A stretch of DNA of 64,000 bases from CAVYXK01 sp963708245. Lineage in GTDB: Bacteria > Pseudomonadota > Alphaproteobacteria > Acetobacterales > Acetobacteraceae. Location: the NCBI GenBank assembly GCA_963708245.1, contig OY970201.1, forward strand, positions 7,874,001-7,938,000, written 5' to 3'. How positions within the stretch are numbered: the first letter of the stretch is position 1; each line of letters starts with the position of its first letter. Both the position numbers and the translations under genes were made by a program. This document shows, one piece after another, positions 17,815-27,183 of the stretch. Below the pieces are notes generated by a model. It made no database searches. It worked only from the letters and a program-made list of their open reading frames with translations, and was not told the origin of the DNA.

Positions 17815-19011
17815 ATGATATCCGCCCTGATGCCGAACTACGCCCGTGCCGACCTCGCTTTCGAGCGCGGCGGAGGCGCCTGGTTGTGGACGGTTGACGG
17901 GCGACGATTCCTCGATTTCGGTTCCGGCATCGCGACTGCTTCGCTGGGTCATGGCAACAAGCACCTGGCGAATGCGATCGCCGAGCAGGCGGCCAAGGTG
18001 ATGCACGTCTCCAACCTGTATCGCATCCCGCAGGCTGAACGTCTGGCGGAGCGGCTGGTCGCTGCGACTTTCGCGGACAGCGTGTTCTTCTGCAACTCGG
18101 GCGCTGAGGCGAACGAGGGCATGATCAAGATGATCCGCAAGACAATGGCGGAGAGTGGCAAACCCGAGCGATTCCGTATCATCTGCTTCGATGGCGCCTT
18201 CCACGGTCGCACGCTGGCCACCCTGGCGGCGACCGGCAATGCCAAATATCTCGCGGGTTTCGGCCCGCCGGTCGAGGGCTTCGACCACGTGCCGTTCAAC
18301 AATATGAATGCGGTGCGCAACGCGATCGGCCCTGCCACCGCCGGCATCCTGGTCGAGCCGGTGCAGGGCGAAGGCGGCGTGCGTCCCGGCGATCCGCAAT
18401 TCCTGCGCGACCTGCGCGCCGCATGCGACGAGTACGGGCTGATCCTCGGCATGGACGAGGTGCAGTCCGGCATGGGCCGCAGTGGCAAGCTATTCGCGCA
18501 TGAATGGGCGGGCATCACGCCGGACGTCATGTCCGCGGCCAAGGGTATTGCCGGCGGCTTCCCGCTCGGTGCCGTGCTGGCCAAGGAGTTCGTGGCGAAG
18601 AACATGGTGCCCGGCACGCACGGCAGCACCTTCGGCGGCAACCCGCTGGCCTGCGCGGCCGGCAACGCAGCGCTGGATGTGATCCTGGCGCCGGGATTCC
18701 TCGCCGATGTGGAACGCAAGGGCCGCAAGCTGCGCGCCGGGCTGGAGAAGATCGTGCAGCAGTATCCGCAAGTGTTCGAAGACGTCCGCGGTCTCGGTTT
18801 GCTACTCGGGATGAAATGCGTGCTGCCGCAGGCGGAAGTGCAGGCCGCGTGCATCGCCGAAGGGCTGCTGGCAATCACCGCCGGCGAGAATGTGCTGCGG
18901 TTGGCGCCACCACTCGTGCTGACCGACAGTGACATCGACGAAGCACTGGCGATGCTCGATCGCGCGTCGCGTCGGTGCCTGCCCTCAGCCGCGAAGGCTG
19001 CCGCGAAATGA
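17815..19011 (+). CDS. argD: Acetylornithine aminotransferase
   Basis: 398-residue class III PLP aminotransferase of arginine biosynthesis; it converts N-acetylglutamate semialdehyde to N-acetylornithine and may also serve in lysine synthesis. Motifs: FLDFGSGIATASLGH near the N-terminus, FCNSGAEANEGMIKMIRK (PLP phosphate), FDGAFHGRTLA, LVEPVQGEGGV, MDEVQSGMGRSGK and the Schiff-base Lys243 in SAAKGIAGGFPLGAV. Length is typical. Its TGA overlaps the argF ATG (ATGA), so the two are translationally coupled and form an arginine operon fragment. Confidence 0.95.
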   Translation: MISALMPNYARADLAFERGGGAWLWTVDGRRFLDFGSGIATASLGHGNKHLANAIAEQAAKVMHVSNLYRIPQAERLAERLVAATFADSVFFCNSGAEANEGMIKMIRKTMAESGKPERFRIICFDGAFHGRTLATLAATGNAKYLAGFGPPVEGFDHVPFNNMNAVRNAIGPATAGILVEPVQGEGGVRPGDPQFLRDLRAACDEYGLILGMDEVQSGMGRSGKLFAHEWAGITPDVMSAAKGIAGGFPLGAVLAKEFVAKNMVPGTHGSTFGGNPLACAAGNAALDVILAPGFLADVERKGRKLRAGLEKIVQQYPQVFEDVRGLGLLLGMKCVLPQAEVQAACIAEGLLAITAGENVLRLAPPLVLTDSDIDEALAMLDRASRRCLPSAAKAAAK

Positions 19012-19985
19012 GCGCATCGCTGCGCATGGCCGGTGCCGCCGAGCGGGATCGCTCGGCGGCCGGCGGTCAGTCCTCTAGCGCGCGGCACTTCCTCGACCTG
19101 CGCGACTTTGATACCAAGACGCTGCGCCAGATGCTGGACATTGCCGTCGGCTTCAAGGCTGCCGGCGGTGTGTCGTCGCGCCCGCTCGCCGGCAAGATGC
19201 TCGCGCTGATCTTCGAGAAACCGAGCACGCGCACCCGCGTCTCCTTCGAAGTCGGGATGAGGCAGCTCGGCGGCGACGTGATTGTCCTGAACGCGCGCGA
19301 CATGCAGTCCGGCCGCGGCGAGAGCGTCGCGGATACCGCGCGCGTGCTGTCGCGTTACGTCGATGGGATCATGCTGCGCACCGACCGCGTGTCGAAGCTG
19401 CACGAGTTGGCGCAGTACGCCACGGTGCCGGTGATCAACGGTCTCACCGACACCTCGCATCCCTGCCAACTCATGGCCGACGTGCTGACCTTCGAGGAGC
19501 ATCGCGGTCCCATTGCCGGTCAGGTCATCGCCTGGTGCGGCGACGGCAACAACGTGGCTCGAAGCTGGATCGAAGCAGCAGTGCGCTTCGGCTTCATCCT
19601 GCGCCTGGCCACGCCCGATGCGCTGCAGCCCCCGGCGGCGCTGCTCGACTGGGCGCGCGCGCAGGGCGGACGGATTGAGCTCTCGGATGATCCCGAAGTG
19701 GCAGTGGCCGGGGCGCGCGCCGTGGTGACCGACACCTGGGTGAGCATGGCGGACAATCCGAACGAGAGCCGGCACAATCTGTTGGCGCCGTATCGGGTGA
19801 CCTCGGCGCTGATGGCGAAGGCAGCACCGGACGCGATCTTCCTGCACTGTCTTCCGGCGCATCGCGGCGAAGAGGTCACCGCGGAAGTGATCGACGGGCC
19901 GCAGTCCGTGGTGTTTGACGAGGCAGAGAACCGTCTGCACGCGCAAAAGGGCGTGCTTGCCTGGGCGCTAGGGGCGGCACGGTAG
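19008..19985 (+). CDS. argF: Ornithine carbamoyltransferase
   Basis: 325-residue enzyme making citrulline from ornithine and carbamoyl phosphate. Motifs: FEKPSTRTRVSFE (carbamoyl-phosphate loop), TDTSHPCQLMADVLT, WCGDGNNVARSW, the SMADNP ornithine loop, and FLHCLPAHRGEEV with the catalytic Cys. The first about 26 residues are a poorly conserved extension. The ATG at 19008 overlaps the argD stop; a later start cannot be excluded because the fold proper begins at ARHFLDLRDF. It is anabolic in context because it follows argD. Confidence 0.95.
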   Translation: MSASLRMAGAAERDRSAAGGQSSSARHFLDLRDFDTKTLRQMLDIAVGFKAAGGVSSRPLAGKMLALIFEKPSTRTRVSFEVGMRQLGGDVIVLNARDMQSGRGESVADTARVLSRYVDGIMLRTDRVSKLHELAQYATVPVINGLTDTSHPCQLMADVLTFEEHRGPIAGQVIAWCGDGNNVARSWIEAAVRFGFILRLATPDALQPPAALLDWARAQGGRIELSDDPEVAVAGARAVVTDTWVSMADNPNESRHNLLAPYRVTSALMAKAAPDAIFLHCLPAHRGEEVTAEVIDGPQSVVFDEAENRLHAQKGVLAWALGAAR

Positions 19986-20078
19986 CTATGAGGCCTCCAA
20001 TTTTCTCGCGCAGCCCTGACGTGATCGAACATAAGTCCGACATCGGACGGGATCACCCGATCCGGTCGGCGGCAGGCC

Positions 20079-20339
20079 CTACCCACCTTCCAGCTTCGGA
20101 ATAAAGAACACCTCCGACCCTGGCCTGATTAGCTGATAATACCCCACCTCGTGGATCTCTCCGTCGATCGCGACGGTGGTCTCCTCCTCTAGGTGCGCGC
20201 CCAGCCCAGGATATCGCCGATCCATCTCTTTGATGACGCCGCGCAGGTTTTTCGCCTCCACAGCGAATTCAGTAACACCGCCGGTATAGCGGCGACTGAA
20301 CCCGCTGGTGAATACCACACGCGCTGGCGCGTCCGCCAC
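20079..20339 (-). CDS. MoaD/ThiS-like ubiquitin-fold protein
   Basis: 86 residues, beta-grasp style, with a C-terminal FIPKLEGG: the double-glycine tail used by MoaD and ThiS sulphur carriers. RVVFTSGFSRRYTGG leads the first strands, then FAVEAKNLRGVIKEMDRRYPGLG. It follows the molybdenum hydroxylase large-subunit gene by 4 nt on the same strand, so they are co-transcribed. MoaD carries sulphur for the molybdopterin dithiolene; a dedicated carrier beside one Mo enzyme would suggest a specialised role in its cofactor. The exact partner (MoaE or other) is not in the window. Confidence 0.75.
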   Translation of the reverse strand: MADAPARVVFTSGFSRRYTGGVTEFAVEAKNLRGVIKEMDRRYPGLGAHLEEETTVAIDGEIHEVGYYQLIRPGSEVFFIPKLEGG

Positions 20340-20343
20340 GCGC

Positions 20344-22638
20344 CTACCCCCCGTCGATCGCCGCGAGCACTTTCGGCGGCGACATCGGCAGTTCGGTCAA
20401 CCGCCGACTGATGGCCCGATCGATCGCATTCGCCATGGCAGCCATTGGCGGGACGATGTTGACCTCGCCGACGCCCTTGGCGCCGTACGGATGGGCAGGA
20501 TTCGGTACCTCCACCAGCAGCGCCTCGATCATCGGCAGGTCGGATGCGACCGGGCAGCGGTAGTCCAGGAAGCCCGGATTCTCGAGCCGGCCCTTGGCGT
20601 CGTAGATGTACTCCTCGTTGAGCGCCCAACCGATGCCCTGCACCACGCCGCCCTGGATCTGCCCCTCGACGTAGCTCGGGTGGATGGCGCGGCCGACATC
20701 CTGCGCAGCGACGAAGCGCAGCACCTTCACCTTCCCGGTCTCCGGATCGACTTCGACATCGCAGAACTGAGTGGAGAAACCGGGCGCCTGCCCGCCGGCA
20801 TTCACCGAAGCCGCCGACGTGATCGGCCCGCCGGTTTGCGCGCTTTTCGCCGCGATCTCCTTCAGCGACAGCGGTTTGAAATCGCCAACATTAGCGCCGG
20901 CCGGTTTCGCATATCCGTCCTCCCACACCACGGCGTCTGGATCGACGTCCCAGATCATAGCCGCCCGCTTGCAAAGATCCTTGATAACGCTCCGTGTCGC
21001 CTCCACGACCGCAGTGCCAGAGGCGAACGTAACGCGCGAGCCGCCGGTGACGTGCGTGTAGCCTACCGAGCCGGTGTCGGCGACGATCGCTCGCACCTGG
21101 TAGTAATCGACGCCCAGCGTCTCCGCCGCCATGATCGCCATCGAGGCCCGCGACCCGCCTATATCTGGGCTGCCGGTAGCTACCAGCACAGTGCCGTCGG
21201 CATTGACCTGCATGGTCGCGCTGGATTCGCCACCGCCGTTGAACCAATAGCCGGAGGCGACGCCGCGCCCCTGGTTCTTCCCGAGCGGCGCGGTGTAGGC
21301 CGGATGCTTCAGCAACGCCTCTATGGTCTCGACGTACCCATTATGCGCGTGCTTCGGTCCATAGATCGTCGGCGTGCCGGCGCGGGCGGCGTTCTTCAGC
21401 CGCAGTTGCAGTGGGTCCATGCCGATCTTTTGCGCCAGCATATCCAGCACGCTTTCCACCGCGAAGGCGGAAATCGGTGATCCCGGCGCGCGATACGCCG
21501 CCGATTTCGGGCGGTTGCAGACGACATCATAGCCGATAGTGCGGGCATTCGGTATGTCGTACGGCGCGAACGCGCAGAGGCACGCATTCATCACCGGCGA
21601 CCCCGGGAACGCGCCCGCCTGGAACTTGAACAGGCCGTCGGCCGCGGTGATCTTGCCGTCGTTGGTGACGCCAATCTTCACCCACATCGACGAGCCAGAA
21701 GTCGGGCCGGTCGCCCGGAATACATCCTCCCGATTCATTTGCAACTTAACCGGCCACCCGGACTTGCGGGCGAGCAAGGCGGCCACCGGCTCCAGATAGG
21801 TCACAGTCTTGCCGCCGAAGCCGCCGCCGATCTCGGCCGCGTGGACGCGCAGATCGCCAATCTTCAAGCCGAGCAACTGAGCGGTCAGCGCGCGCATCTG
21901 GAAATGACCCTGGCTCGAGCTCCAGATCTCGCCCTGGCCGTCGGCCTCGAACCGGGCGACGCAGGCATGCGGCTCGATATAGGCCTGATGCACCGCGGCC
22001 GTCTTGAACTCGCGTTCGATGATCACGTCGGCCGCGGCGAAGCCAGCGTCGAGATCACCGATCTTGAACTCGAGCCGTTTGGATATGTTGGAAGGCTTGG
22101 TCGGCGCCGGCTCGATGCCGCGGGTGATCATGTCCGGAAACAGCAGCGGCGCGTCCGGCTGCATCGCCTCGTCCACGTCGATGACGTGCGGCAGCACCTC
22201 GTAGTCGATCTCGATCAGATCGAGCGCCTGCGCCGCGACGCTCTCGCTGATCGCGGCGACGGCGGCGATCGCGTGGCCTTCATACAGCGCCTTCTCGCGC
22301 GCCAGGATGTTGCGCGTGACGTGCCAGAAATTCACCGCCACCCGCTCCGGGCCGATATAGTCGAATTTCTGCTCCGGCAGGTCCGCTGACGTCACCACTG
22401 CCTTGACGCCCGGCAGCGCGGCCGCCTTCGACGTGTCGATCGACCGGATACGCGCATGCGCGTGCGGCGAGCGCAGGATCTTGCCGACCAGCATGCCCGG
22501 CCACATCACGTCCGCGCCATACAGCGCGCGCCCAGTCACCTTCGGCACGCCGTCAGGGCGGATCGGCCTGGTGCCGACCCACTTGAACCGCTTGACTGAC
22601 TCGCTCGTCCCTCGATCGATCACTGCTGAGTTGTTCAC
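20344..22638 (-). CDS. Molybdenum hydroxylase large subunit (xanthine dehydrogenase / CoxL family)
   Basis: 764-residue molybdopterin-binding subunit of the xanthine oxidase family, which hydroxylates N-heterocycles, purines, aldehydes or aromatic acyl-CoA. The N-terminal domain starts RPDGVPKVTGRALYGADV. Mo-site features: HACVARFE region, GGGFGGKT, YRAPGSP, and the catalytic Glu725 in GAKGVGEVNI. Start: the GTG at 22638 with gaggg upstream suits the domain; the frame is open further upstream without conserved sequence. No FeS or FAD subunit gene is adjacent, although such enzymes usually need both. The substrate cannot be called. Confidence 0.85.
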   Translation of the reverse strand: MNNSAVIDRGTSESVKRFKWVGTRPIRPDGVPKVTGRALYGADVMWPGMLVGKILRSPHAHARIRSIDTSKAAALPGVKAVVTSADLPEQKFDYIGPERVAVNFWHVTRNILAREKALYEGHAIAAVAAISESVAAQALDLIEIDYEVLPHVIDVDEAMQPDAPLLFPDMITRGIEPAPTKPSNISKRLEFKIGDLDAGFAAADVIIEREFKTAAVHQAYIEPHACVARFEADGQGEIWSSSQGHFQMRALTAQLLGLKIGDLRVHAAEIGGGFGGKTVTYLEPVAALLARKSGWPVKLQMNREDVFRATGPTSGSSMWVKIGVTNDGKITAADGLFKFQAGAFPGSPVMNACLCAFAPYDIPNARTIGYDVVCNRPKSAAYRAPGSPISAFAVESVLDMLAQKIGMDPLQLRLKNAARAGTPTIYGPKHAHNGYVETIEALLKHPAYTAPLGKNQGRGVASGYWFNGGGESSATMQVNADGTVLVATGSPDIGGSRASMAIMAAETLGVDYYQVRAIVADTGSVGYTHVTGGSRVTFASGTAVVEATRSVIKDLCKRAAMIWDVDPDAVVWEDGYAKPAGANVGDFKPLSLKEIAAKSAQTGGPITSAASVNAGGQAPGFSTQFCDVEVDPETGKVKVLRFVAAQDVGRAIHPSYVEGQIQGGVVQGIGWALNEEYIYDAKGRLENPGFLDYRCPVASDLPMIEALLVEVPNPAHPYGAKGVGEVNIVPPMAAMANAIDRAISRRLTELPMSPPKVLAAIDGG

Positions 22639-22792
22639 CGCACCCTCGCCTGAATGATCCACGTCGTACGTCTGATCGCCTGAGGCTAGCGCCCCACAGT
22701 GCCGCCGCCAAGACGAGCCTTGGCGCCGGTCCATGTTGCCGGCCGCCGGGCGCGGGGCGGATACTCCTGCACCACGCCACCTGGAGAGCCGC

Positions 22793-24469
22793 ATGCCGTC
22801 GATGCAAGGGAAGACCGCGTTGCTGGAGTTGCTGAAGCAGGAAGGCGTGCGCGTCATGTTCGGCAATCCCGGCACGACCGAACTGGCCCTGATGGATGCG
22901 CTCGCGGTGGAGAGCGAGCTACGGTACGTGCTCGCTTTGCAAGAAGCTGCGGCAATGGCGATGGCGGACGGCTACGCGCAGGCGGCGGGTACGCTGGCGG
23001 TGGTCAACCTGCATGTGGCGCCCGGCCTCGGCAATGCGTTGGGCATGCTGTACGACGCGCAGAAGGCGGGCTCTCCGATCTTGGTCACTGCCGGCCAGCA
23101 CGATCAGGGATTCAACTTCACCGAGCCTCTGCTCTGGGCAGATCTGCCGACCATCGCCCGGCCGTTCGTGAAATGGGCGTACGAGGTCCGCCGGCTGGAG
23201 GACTTGCCGCGCGCCGTGCATCGCGCCGCGAAGACTGCGCTGGCGCCGCCGATGGGGCCGGTCTTCCTGTCGCTGCCCTTTGACGTCCTGATCGCGTGCG
23301 CGGAACTGGATCTGGGTGCGCCCACACGTGTGGCGCCGCGTTTGCGCGGAGACACCCAGGCGATCGCGCAGGCGGCGGAGCTGTTGGCCCGCGCCCAGCG
23401 TCCCGTCATCATGGCCGGCGACGCCGTGCCGCAGAGCGGCGCACTGCATGAGCTCGTGCGACTTGCCGAGACTCTCGGCGCCCCCGTCTACGACGAAGGG
23501 ATGGCGAGCCGAGCGATGTTCCCATCGTCGCATCCGCTCTATCGCGGCACGTTCGCGCGGCTTCCCGCAGTGATCCGCGGCATCCTGCAACAGCACGACC
23601 TACTGCTCTCGGTCGGCGCCGACCTGTTCACCCTGTCGCTACCGGGCGAGGTGGAGCCGGTGCCGGAGGACATGCCGGTTGTGCATCTCGACATCGATCC
23701 TTGGGAGCTGGGCAAGAATTATCCCGCCTCGGTCGCGATCCTGGGCGATCCCAAGGCAACCCTGCCGGAGCTGACGACGGCACTCGAACGGGGCATGTCG
23801 CCGGTACAGCGGGACCGCGCCGCCGTGCGTCTGGAGACGGAGCGAAGTGATGGCGCCGCCGCCCTGGCGAAGCTGCGTGCAGCGGCCGAGGCTACATGCG
23901 GCAAGCAGCCGATCCCGCCGCTCGCGCTGCTGCACGCAATCGCCGGACTGCTGCCGGCAAACGCGGTGGTAATCGATGAAACCGTGTCGTCCGGAGCTGG
24001 ATTGCGACGTTTGCTGCAGAGCAACGATGCGCAAAGCTTCTTCGGGCTGCGCGGCGGCGGTATCGGCTGGGGCTTGCCAGCCGCGATCGGCGTCAAGTTG
24101 GCGGTGCCAGAGCGGCCGGTGGTGGCGCTGATCGGTGATGGCAGTGCCCTCTACACGATCCAGGGACTGTGGACGGCCGCACACGAGAAGCTGGCTGAGG
24201 TCTTCGTGATCATCAACAACAGTTCGTATCGAATTCTGAAGCAGCGGACCAATGCCATGCAGGCTTATGCGGCGCAGACCGGCCGCTATGTCGGCATGGA
24301 CCTGGATGATCCGCCCATCGACTTCGTGAGCGTCGCCCGAGGATTCGGACTAGCGGCGCATCGGGCAGACACGATCGAGGACGTCCGCGCCCTTCTACAC
24401 CAGGCGCTCCGTGCGGATCGCACGACGCTGATCGATGTCGAAGTCGAGCGAAACTGGCAGCCGGTGTAA
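22793..24469 (+). CDS. Thiamine diphosphate-dependent decarboxylase, benzoylformate decarboxylase-like
   Basis: 558 residues with the three domains of the pyruvate-decarboxylase family. The N-terminal Pyr domain has FGNPGTTEL, the cofactor-activating Glu in LALQEAAAMAMADGYAQA and NLHVAPGLGNALGML, whose His matches the key His of benzoylformate decarboxylase. The C-terminal PP domain has GDGSALYTIQGLWTAAHE then NNSSY, the ThDP/Mg motif. Benzoylformate decarboxylase is the best match, but substrate is not certain; acetolactate synthase-like enzymes share the fold. RBS ggagag precedes the ATG. It starts 154 bp from the divergent Mo-hydroxylase gene and leads a three-gene run. Confidence 0.8.
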   Translation: MPSMQGKTALLELLKQEGVRVMFGNPGTTELALMDALAVESELRYVLALQEAAAMAMADGYAQAAGTLAVVNLHVAPGLGNALGMLYDAQKAGSPILVTAGQHDQGFNFTEPLLWADLPTIARPFVKWAYEVRRLEDLPRAVHRAAKTALAPPMGPVFLSLPFDVLIACAELDLGAPTRVAPRLRGDTQAIAQAAELLARAQRPVIMAGDAVPQSGALHELVRLAETLGAPVYDEGMASRAMFPSSHPLYRGTFARLPAVIRGILQQHDLLLSVGADLFTLSLPGEVEPVPEDMPVVHLDIDPWELGKNYPASVAILGDPKATLPELTTALERGMSPVQRDRAAVRLETERSDGAAALAKLRAAAEATCGKQPIPPLALLHAIAGLLPANAVVIDETVSSGAGLRRLLQSNDAQSFFGLRGGGIGWGLPAAIGVKLAVPERPVVALIGDGSALYTIQGLWTAAHEKLAEVFVIINNSSYRILKQRTNAMQAYAAQTGRYVGMDLDDPPIDFVSVARGFGLAAHRADTIEDVRALLHQALRADRTTLIDVEVERNWQPV

Positions 24470-24490
24470 TCGGATGGATGGAGATGAAAT

Positions 24491-25159
24491 ATGAGCCAAA
24501 CCCTGCCGCTGATCGACGAATTGCGCCGGCTGCTCTACACCCCGGTGCTGTCCGATGTGCTCGACAGCTTCGGGCTCATGCACCAGGCGCTGCGCCCGTT
24601 CGTGCGTCCGATCGACGAGTCTGCGGTGCTAATCGGCAGGGTTCGTACCGGCCGCTACGCACCGGTCGCCGGCGTCACGCCCGGTCGCAATCCCTACCTG
24701 CTGGAAATGGAGCTGATCGACAGCCTGCAGCCCGGCGAAGTCCCTGTCCTGGCCTGCGGCGGCCCGACCGAGACCATCGCGCCCTGGGGCGAGCTTCTGT
24801 CCACCGCCGCCCGCGCCCGCGGCGCCGCGGGATGCCTGACTGACGGGCTGGTGCGCGACATCGCCCGCATCCGCTCGATGGGATTCGCCGTTTTTCACGG
24901 CGGCATCGGCCCGCTGGATACCAAGGGACGGGCAGAGATGGTGGAGAAGGACGGCCCCGTCGAAATCGGCGGCGTACGAGCCTCGCCTGGCGATTGGGTG
25001 ATGGGGGACGTCGATGGCGTGGTGATCGTCCCCGCCGACCGGGCGGAAGCGGTGTTCCGGGCGGCGCTTGACAAGATCGCTGCCGAGGATACCTCGCGCG
25101 CGGAACTCGCAGCCGGCGCCAGGCTTCAGGATGTGTATGCCCGGTATGGCGTTCTGTGA
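24491..25159 (+). CDS. RraA / HMG-CHA aldolase family protein
   Basis: 222 residues. This family includes 4-hydroxy-4-methyl-2-oxoglutarate / 4-carboxy-4-hydroxy-2-oxoadipate aldolases of protocatechuate and gallate cleavage, oxaloacetate decarboxylases, and the RNase E regulator RraA. The active-site signature is clear: GAAGCLTDGLVRDIARI holds the Arg-Asp pair, GPLDTKGRAEMV follows, and the metal/substrate segment GDWVMGDVDGVVIVPA closes the fold. It starts 21 nt after the decarboxylase and nearly abuts the next gene. A catabolic aldolase or decarboxylase fits the neighbours better than RNase E control. Confidence 0.8.
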   Translation: MSQTLPLIDELRRLLYTPVLSDVLDSFGLMHQALRPFVRPIDESAVLIGRVRTGRYAPVAGVTPGRNPYLLEMELIDSLQPGEVPVLACGGPTETIAPWGELLSTAARARGAAGCLTDGLVRDIARIRSMGFAVFHGGIGPLDTKGRAEMVEKDGPVEIGGVRASPGDWVMGDVDGVVIVPADRAEAVFRAALDKIAAEDTSRAELAAGARLQDVYARYGVL

Positions 25160-25173
25160 AAGAGAGGCAAGCG

Positions 25174-26616
25174 ATGGACGCAGGTTATCCAGACACTCTG
25201 CTGCTGATCGACGGCAAATGGACCAAGGCGTCCGGCGGGCGGACCATCCCGATCGACAACCCCGCCACCGGCGAGACGATCGGGACCGTCGCGCATGCCA
25301 GCCGCTCTGATCTCGACCATGCGCTGGAAGCCGCCGACAAGGGATTTCACGTGTGGCGCAAGGTCTCCGCCTATGATCGCGCCAAACTGATGCGAAAGGC
25401 GGCCGGCTTGCTGCGCGATCGCGCCGACGCGATCGCCCGCATCATGACGCTGGAGCAGGGTAAGCCGCTTCCCGAGGCGAAGTTGGAGACGCTGGCTGGA
25501 GCCGACGTGATCGACTGGTTTGCTGAGGAAGCTCGTCGCGCCTATGGCCGCGTAATCCCGGCTCGCGCCGAAGGCATCTACCAGCTTGTGATCAAAGAAC
25601 CGGTCGGCCCGGTTGCGGCGTTCACGCCATGGAACTTTCCCATCAACCAAGTGGTGCGGAAACTGTCCGCGGCGCTGGCCGCAGGATGCTCTATCGTCGT
25701 AAAGCCGCCCGAAGAAACACCGGCCTCGCCGGCCGAGCTGATCCGCTGCTTTGTCGATGCCGGCGTGCCGGCGGGCGTGGTCAATGTGGTGTACGGCGTG
25801 CCGGCGGAGATCTCGGAATATCTCATTCCCCATCCGGTGATCCGCAAGGTATCGTTCACCGGGTCAGTCGCGATCGGCAAGCAGCTTGCGGCGCTTGCCG
25901 GGGCACACATGAAGCGGGCGACCATGGAGCTCGGCGGCCATGCCCCGGCGATTGTGTTCGACGACGCCGACATCGACGCCGCGAGCCGGATCCTATCGGC
26001 AAGCAAGATCCGCAATGCCGGCCAAGTCTGCATCTCGCCGACCCAATTCCTGGTGCAGGAGCCGGTGTTCGACCAGTTCGTCGATAAATTCGTCACCCAC
26101 ATCAAGTCGGTGAAGGTCGGCGACGGGCTGGAGCCGGGCACGCAGATGGGGCCGATGGCCAATCCGCGCCGTATTCAGGCGATGGAAGCATTCATTGGCG
26201 ACGCGGTGAAGCACGGGGCCGAGGTGCGCACCGGCGGCAACCGTATCGGGAATAAGGGCAACTTCTTCGAGCCCACGGTGCTGACGAATGTTCCCACCGA
26301 CGCCCGCATCATGAACGAGGAGCCGTTCGGCCCGGTCGCCGTCATTGCTCCGTTCCGCGGCTTCGACGACGTTGTTGCCGAGGCGAACCGGCTTCCCTTC
26401 GGGCTGGCCTCTTATGCCTACACGCGTTCCGCGAAGACTGCGACTGCAATCGCCGCCGCAGTGGAGGCCGGGATGATGTCGATCAACCACCACGGGCTGG
26501 CGCTGCCGGAAGTTCCGTTCGGAGGTGTAAAGGATTCTGGTTACGGCTCGGAGGGCGGGCTGGAGGCGATCGAGGCCTATCTGAACACGAAGTTCGTGTC
26601 GCAGGCTGGGCTTTAG
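25174..26616 (+). CDS. NAD(P)-dependent aldehyde dehydrogenase, succinate-semialdehyde dehydrogenase-like
   Basis: 480 residues of the ALDH superfamily, oxidising an aldehyde to the acid. Motifs: FTPWNFPINQVVRKLSAALAAGC (cofactor site), VSFTGSVAIGKQL, general base Glu252 in MELGGHAPAIVF, nucleophile Cys286 in NAGQVCISP and NEEPFGPVA near the end. The subgroup looks like GabD. Start: ATG at 25174 after gagaggcaag; an in-frame GTG at 25156 overlaps the previous stop. As the third gene after a 2-oxo-acid decarboxylase, it may oxidise that enzyme's aldehyde product. Confidence 0.88.
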   Translation: MDAGYPDTLLLIDGKWTKASGGRTIPIDNPATGETIGTVAHASRSDLDHALEAADKGFHVWRKVSAYDRAKLMRKAAGLLRDRADAIARIMTLEQGKPLPEAKLETLAGADVIDWFAEEARRAYGRVIPARAEGIYQLVIKEPVGPVAAFTPWNFPINQVVRKLSAALAAGCSIVVKPPEETPASPAELIRCFVDAGVPAGVVNVVYGVPAEISEYLIPHPVIRKVSFTGSVAIGKQLAALAGAHMKRATMELGGHAPAIVFDDADIDAASRILSASKIRNAGQVCISPTQFLVQEPVFDQFVDKFVTHIKSVKVGDGLEPGTQMGPMANPRRIQAMEAFIGDAVKHGAEVRTGGNRIGNKGNFFEPTVLTNVPTDARIMNEEPFGPVAVIAPFRGFDDVVAEANRLPFGLASYAYTRSAKTATAIAAAVEAGMMSINHHGLALPEVPFGGVKDSGYGSEGGLEAIEAYLNTKFVSQAGL

Positions 26617-26823
26617 CGATCTCCCAGTCGATGCTCCGGCGCCACAGCAGCACAGGTTGGCGAAAATTGTTGCCGGATAGGCTGGCGGCGCCGGAGTAGA
26701 GCAGCTAAAACCGTTGCACCGGCGCGGCGAATCTGGCATGTGCCGTGGCCGGTTTTGATCGGCCCGGCGTGCAGATCCCGTTGTCGCCGCGCCGCGAGAA
26801 GCCACTGATCAACAGGAGACAGC

Positions 26824-27093
26824 ATGTCGAAAGCCTTCATCGCCCAGGCGATCCAGGAGTCCGCCGACCTGACGGGAGCGGCGGCCAATCGTGCCGCGGG
26901 GTTCCTGATGGAGTTGATCGTTAAGGAACTGAAGAAGTCCGGCAAGTTCACGCTCCCGAGCTTCGGCACCTTCACGGTACGCAAGACTAAAGCCCGCAAG
27001 GGGCTAAATCCGCGTACCGGTGAGGCGATCAAGGTGAAGGCCGGCAAGACCGTCCGGTTCAAGGCTTCGCCCACGCTCAAGAAAGCGGTCTGA
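26824..27093 (+). CDS. hup: HU-family DNA-binding protein
   Basis: 89-residue nucleoid protein. The N-terminal helices (IAQAIQESADLTGAAANRAAGFLMELIVKEL) are followed by the DNA-bending beta-arm: FTLPSFGTFTVRKTKARKGLNPRTGEAIKVKAGKTVRF, with the conserved proline in LNPRTGE. HU dimers bend and compact DNA. It is a single-gene unit; aggagac precedes the ATG and a hairpin follows the stop. Lys-rich and of normal length. Confidence 0.93.
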   Translation: MSKAFIAQAIQESADLTGAAANRAAGFLMELIVKELKKSGKFTLPSFGTFTVRKTKARKGLNPRTGEAIKVKAGKTVRFKASPTLKKAV

Positions 27094-27113
27094 CCAGCAC
27101 AGCCTGCCACGCG

Positions 27114-27150
27114 CGGGCCGGTGCCGCTTCGGCGGGCCGGCCTCTTTGCT
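27114..27150 (+). terminator. Rho-independent-like terminator after hup
   Basis: ggccggtgccgc and gcgggccggcc pair around a ttcg tetraloop, followed by a T-rich stretch (ctctttgcttt). It starts 22 nt after the hup stop. Confidence 0.7.
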
Positions 27151-27183
27151 TTGACTCTGTACAATTAGTCTAAGACAAGCAAC

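Noticed and set aside
17949..19946. 665-codon open frame on the minus strand over argD and argF
   Set aside because: It lies exactly opposite two well-defined arginine genes, has no domain, and its His/Arg-rich composition is typical of antisense frames in GC-rich DNA.
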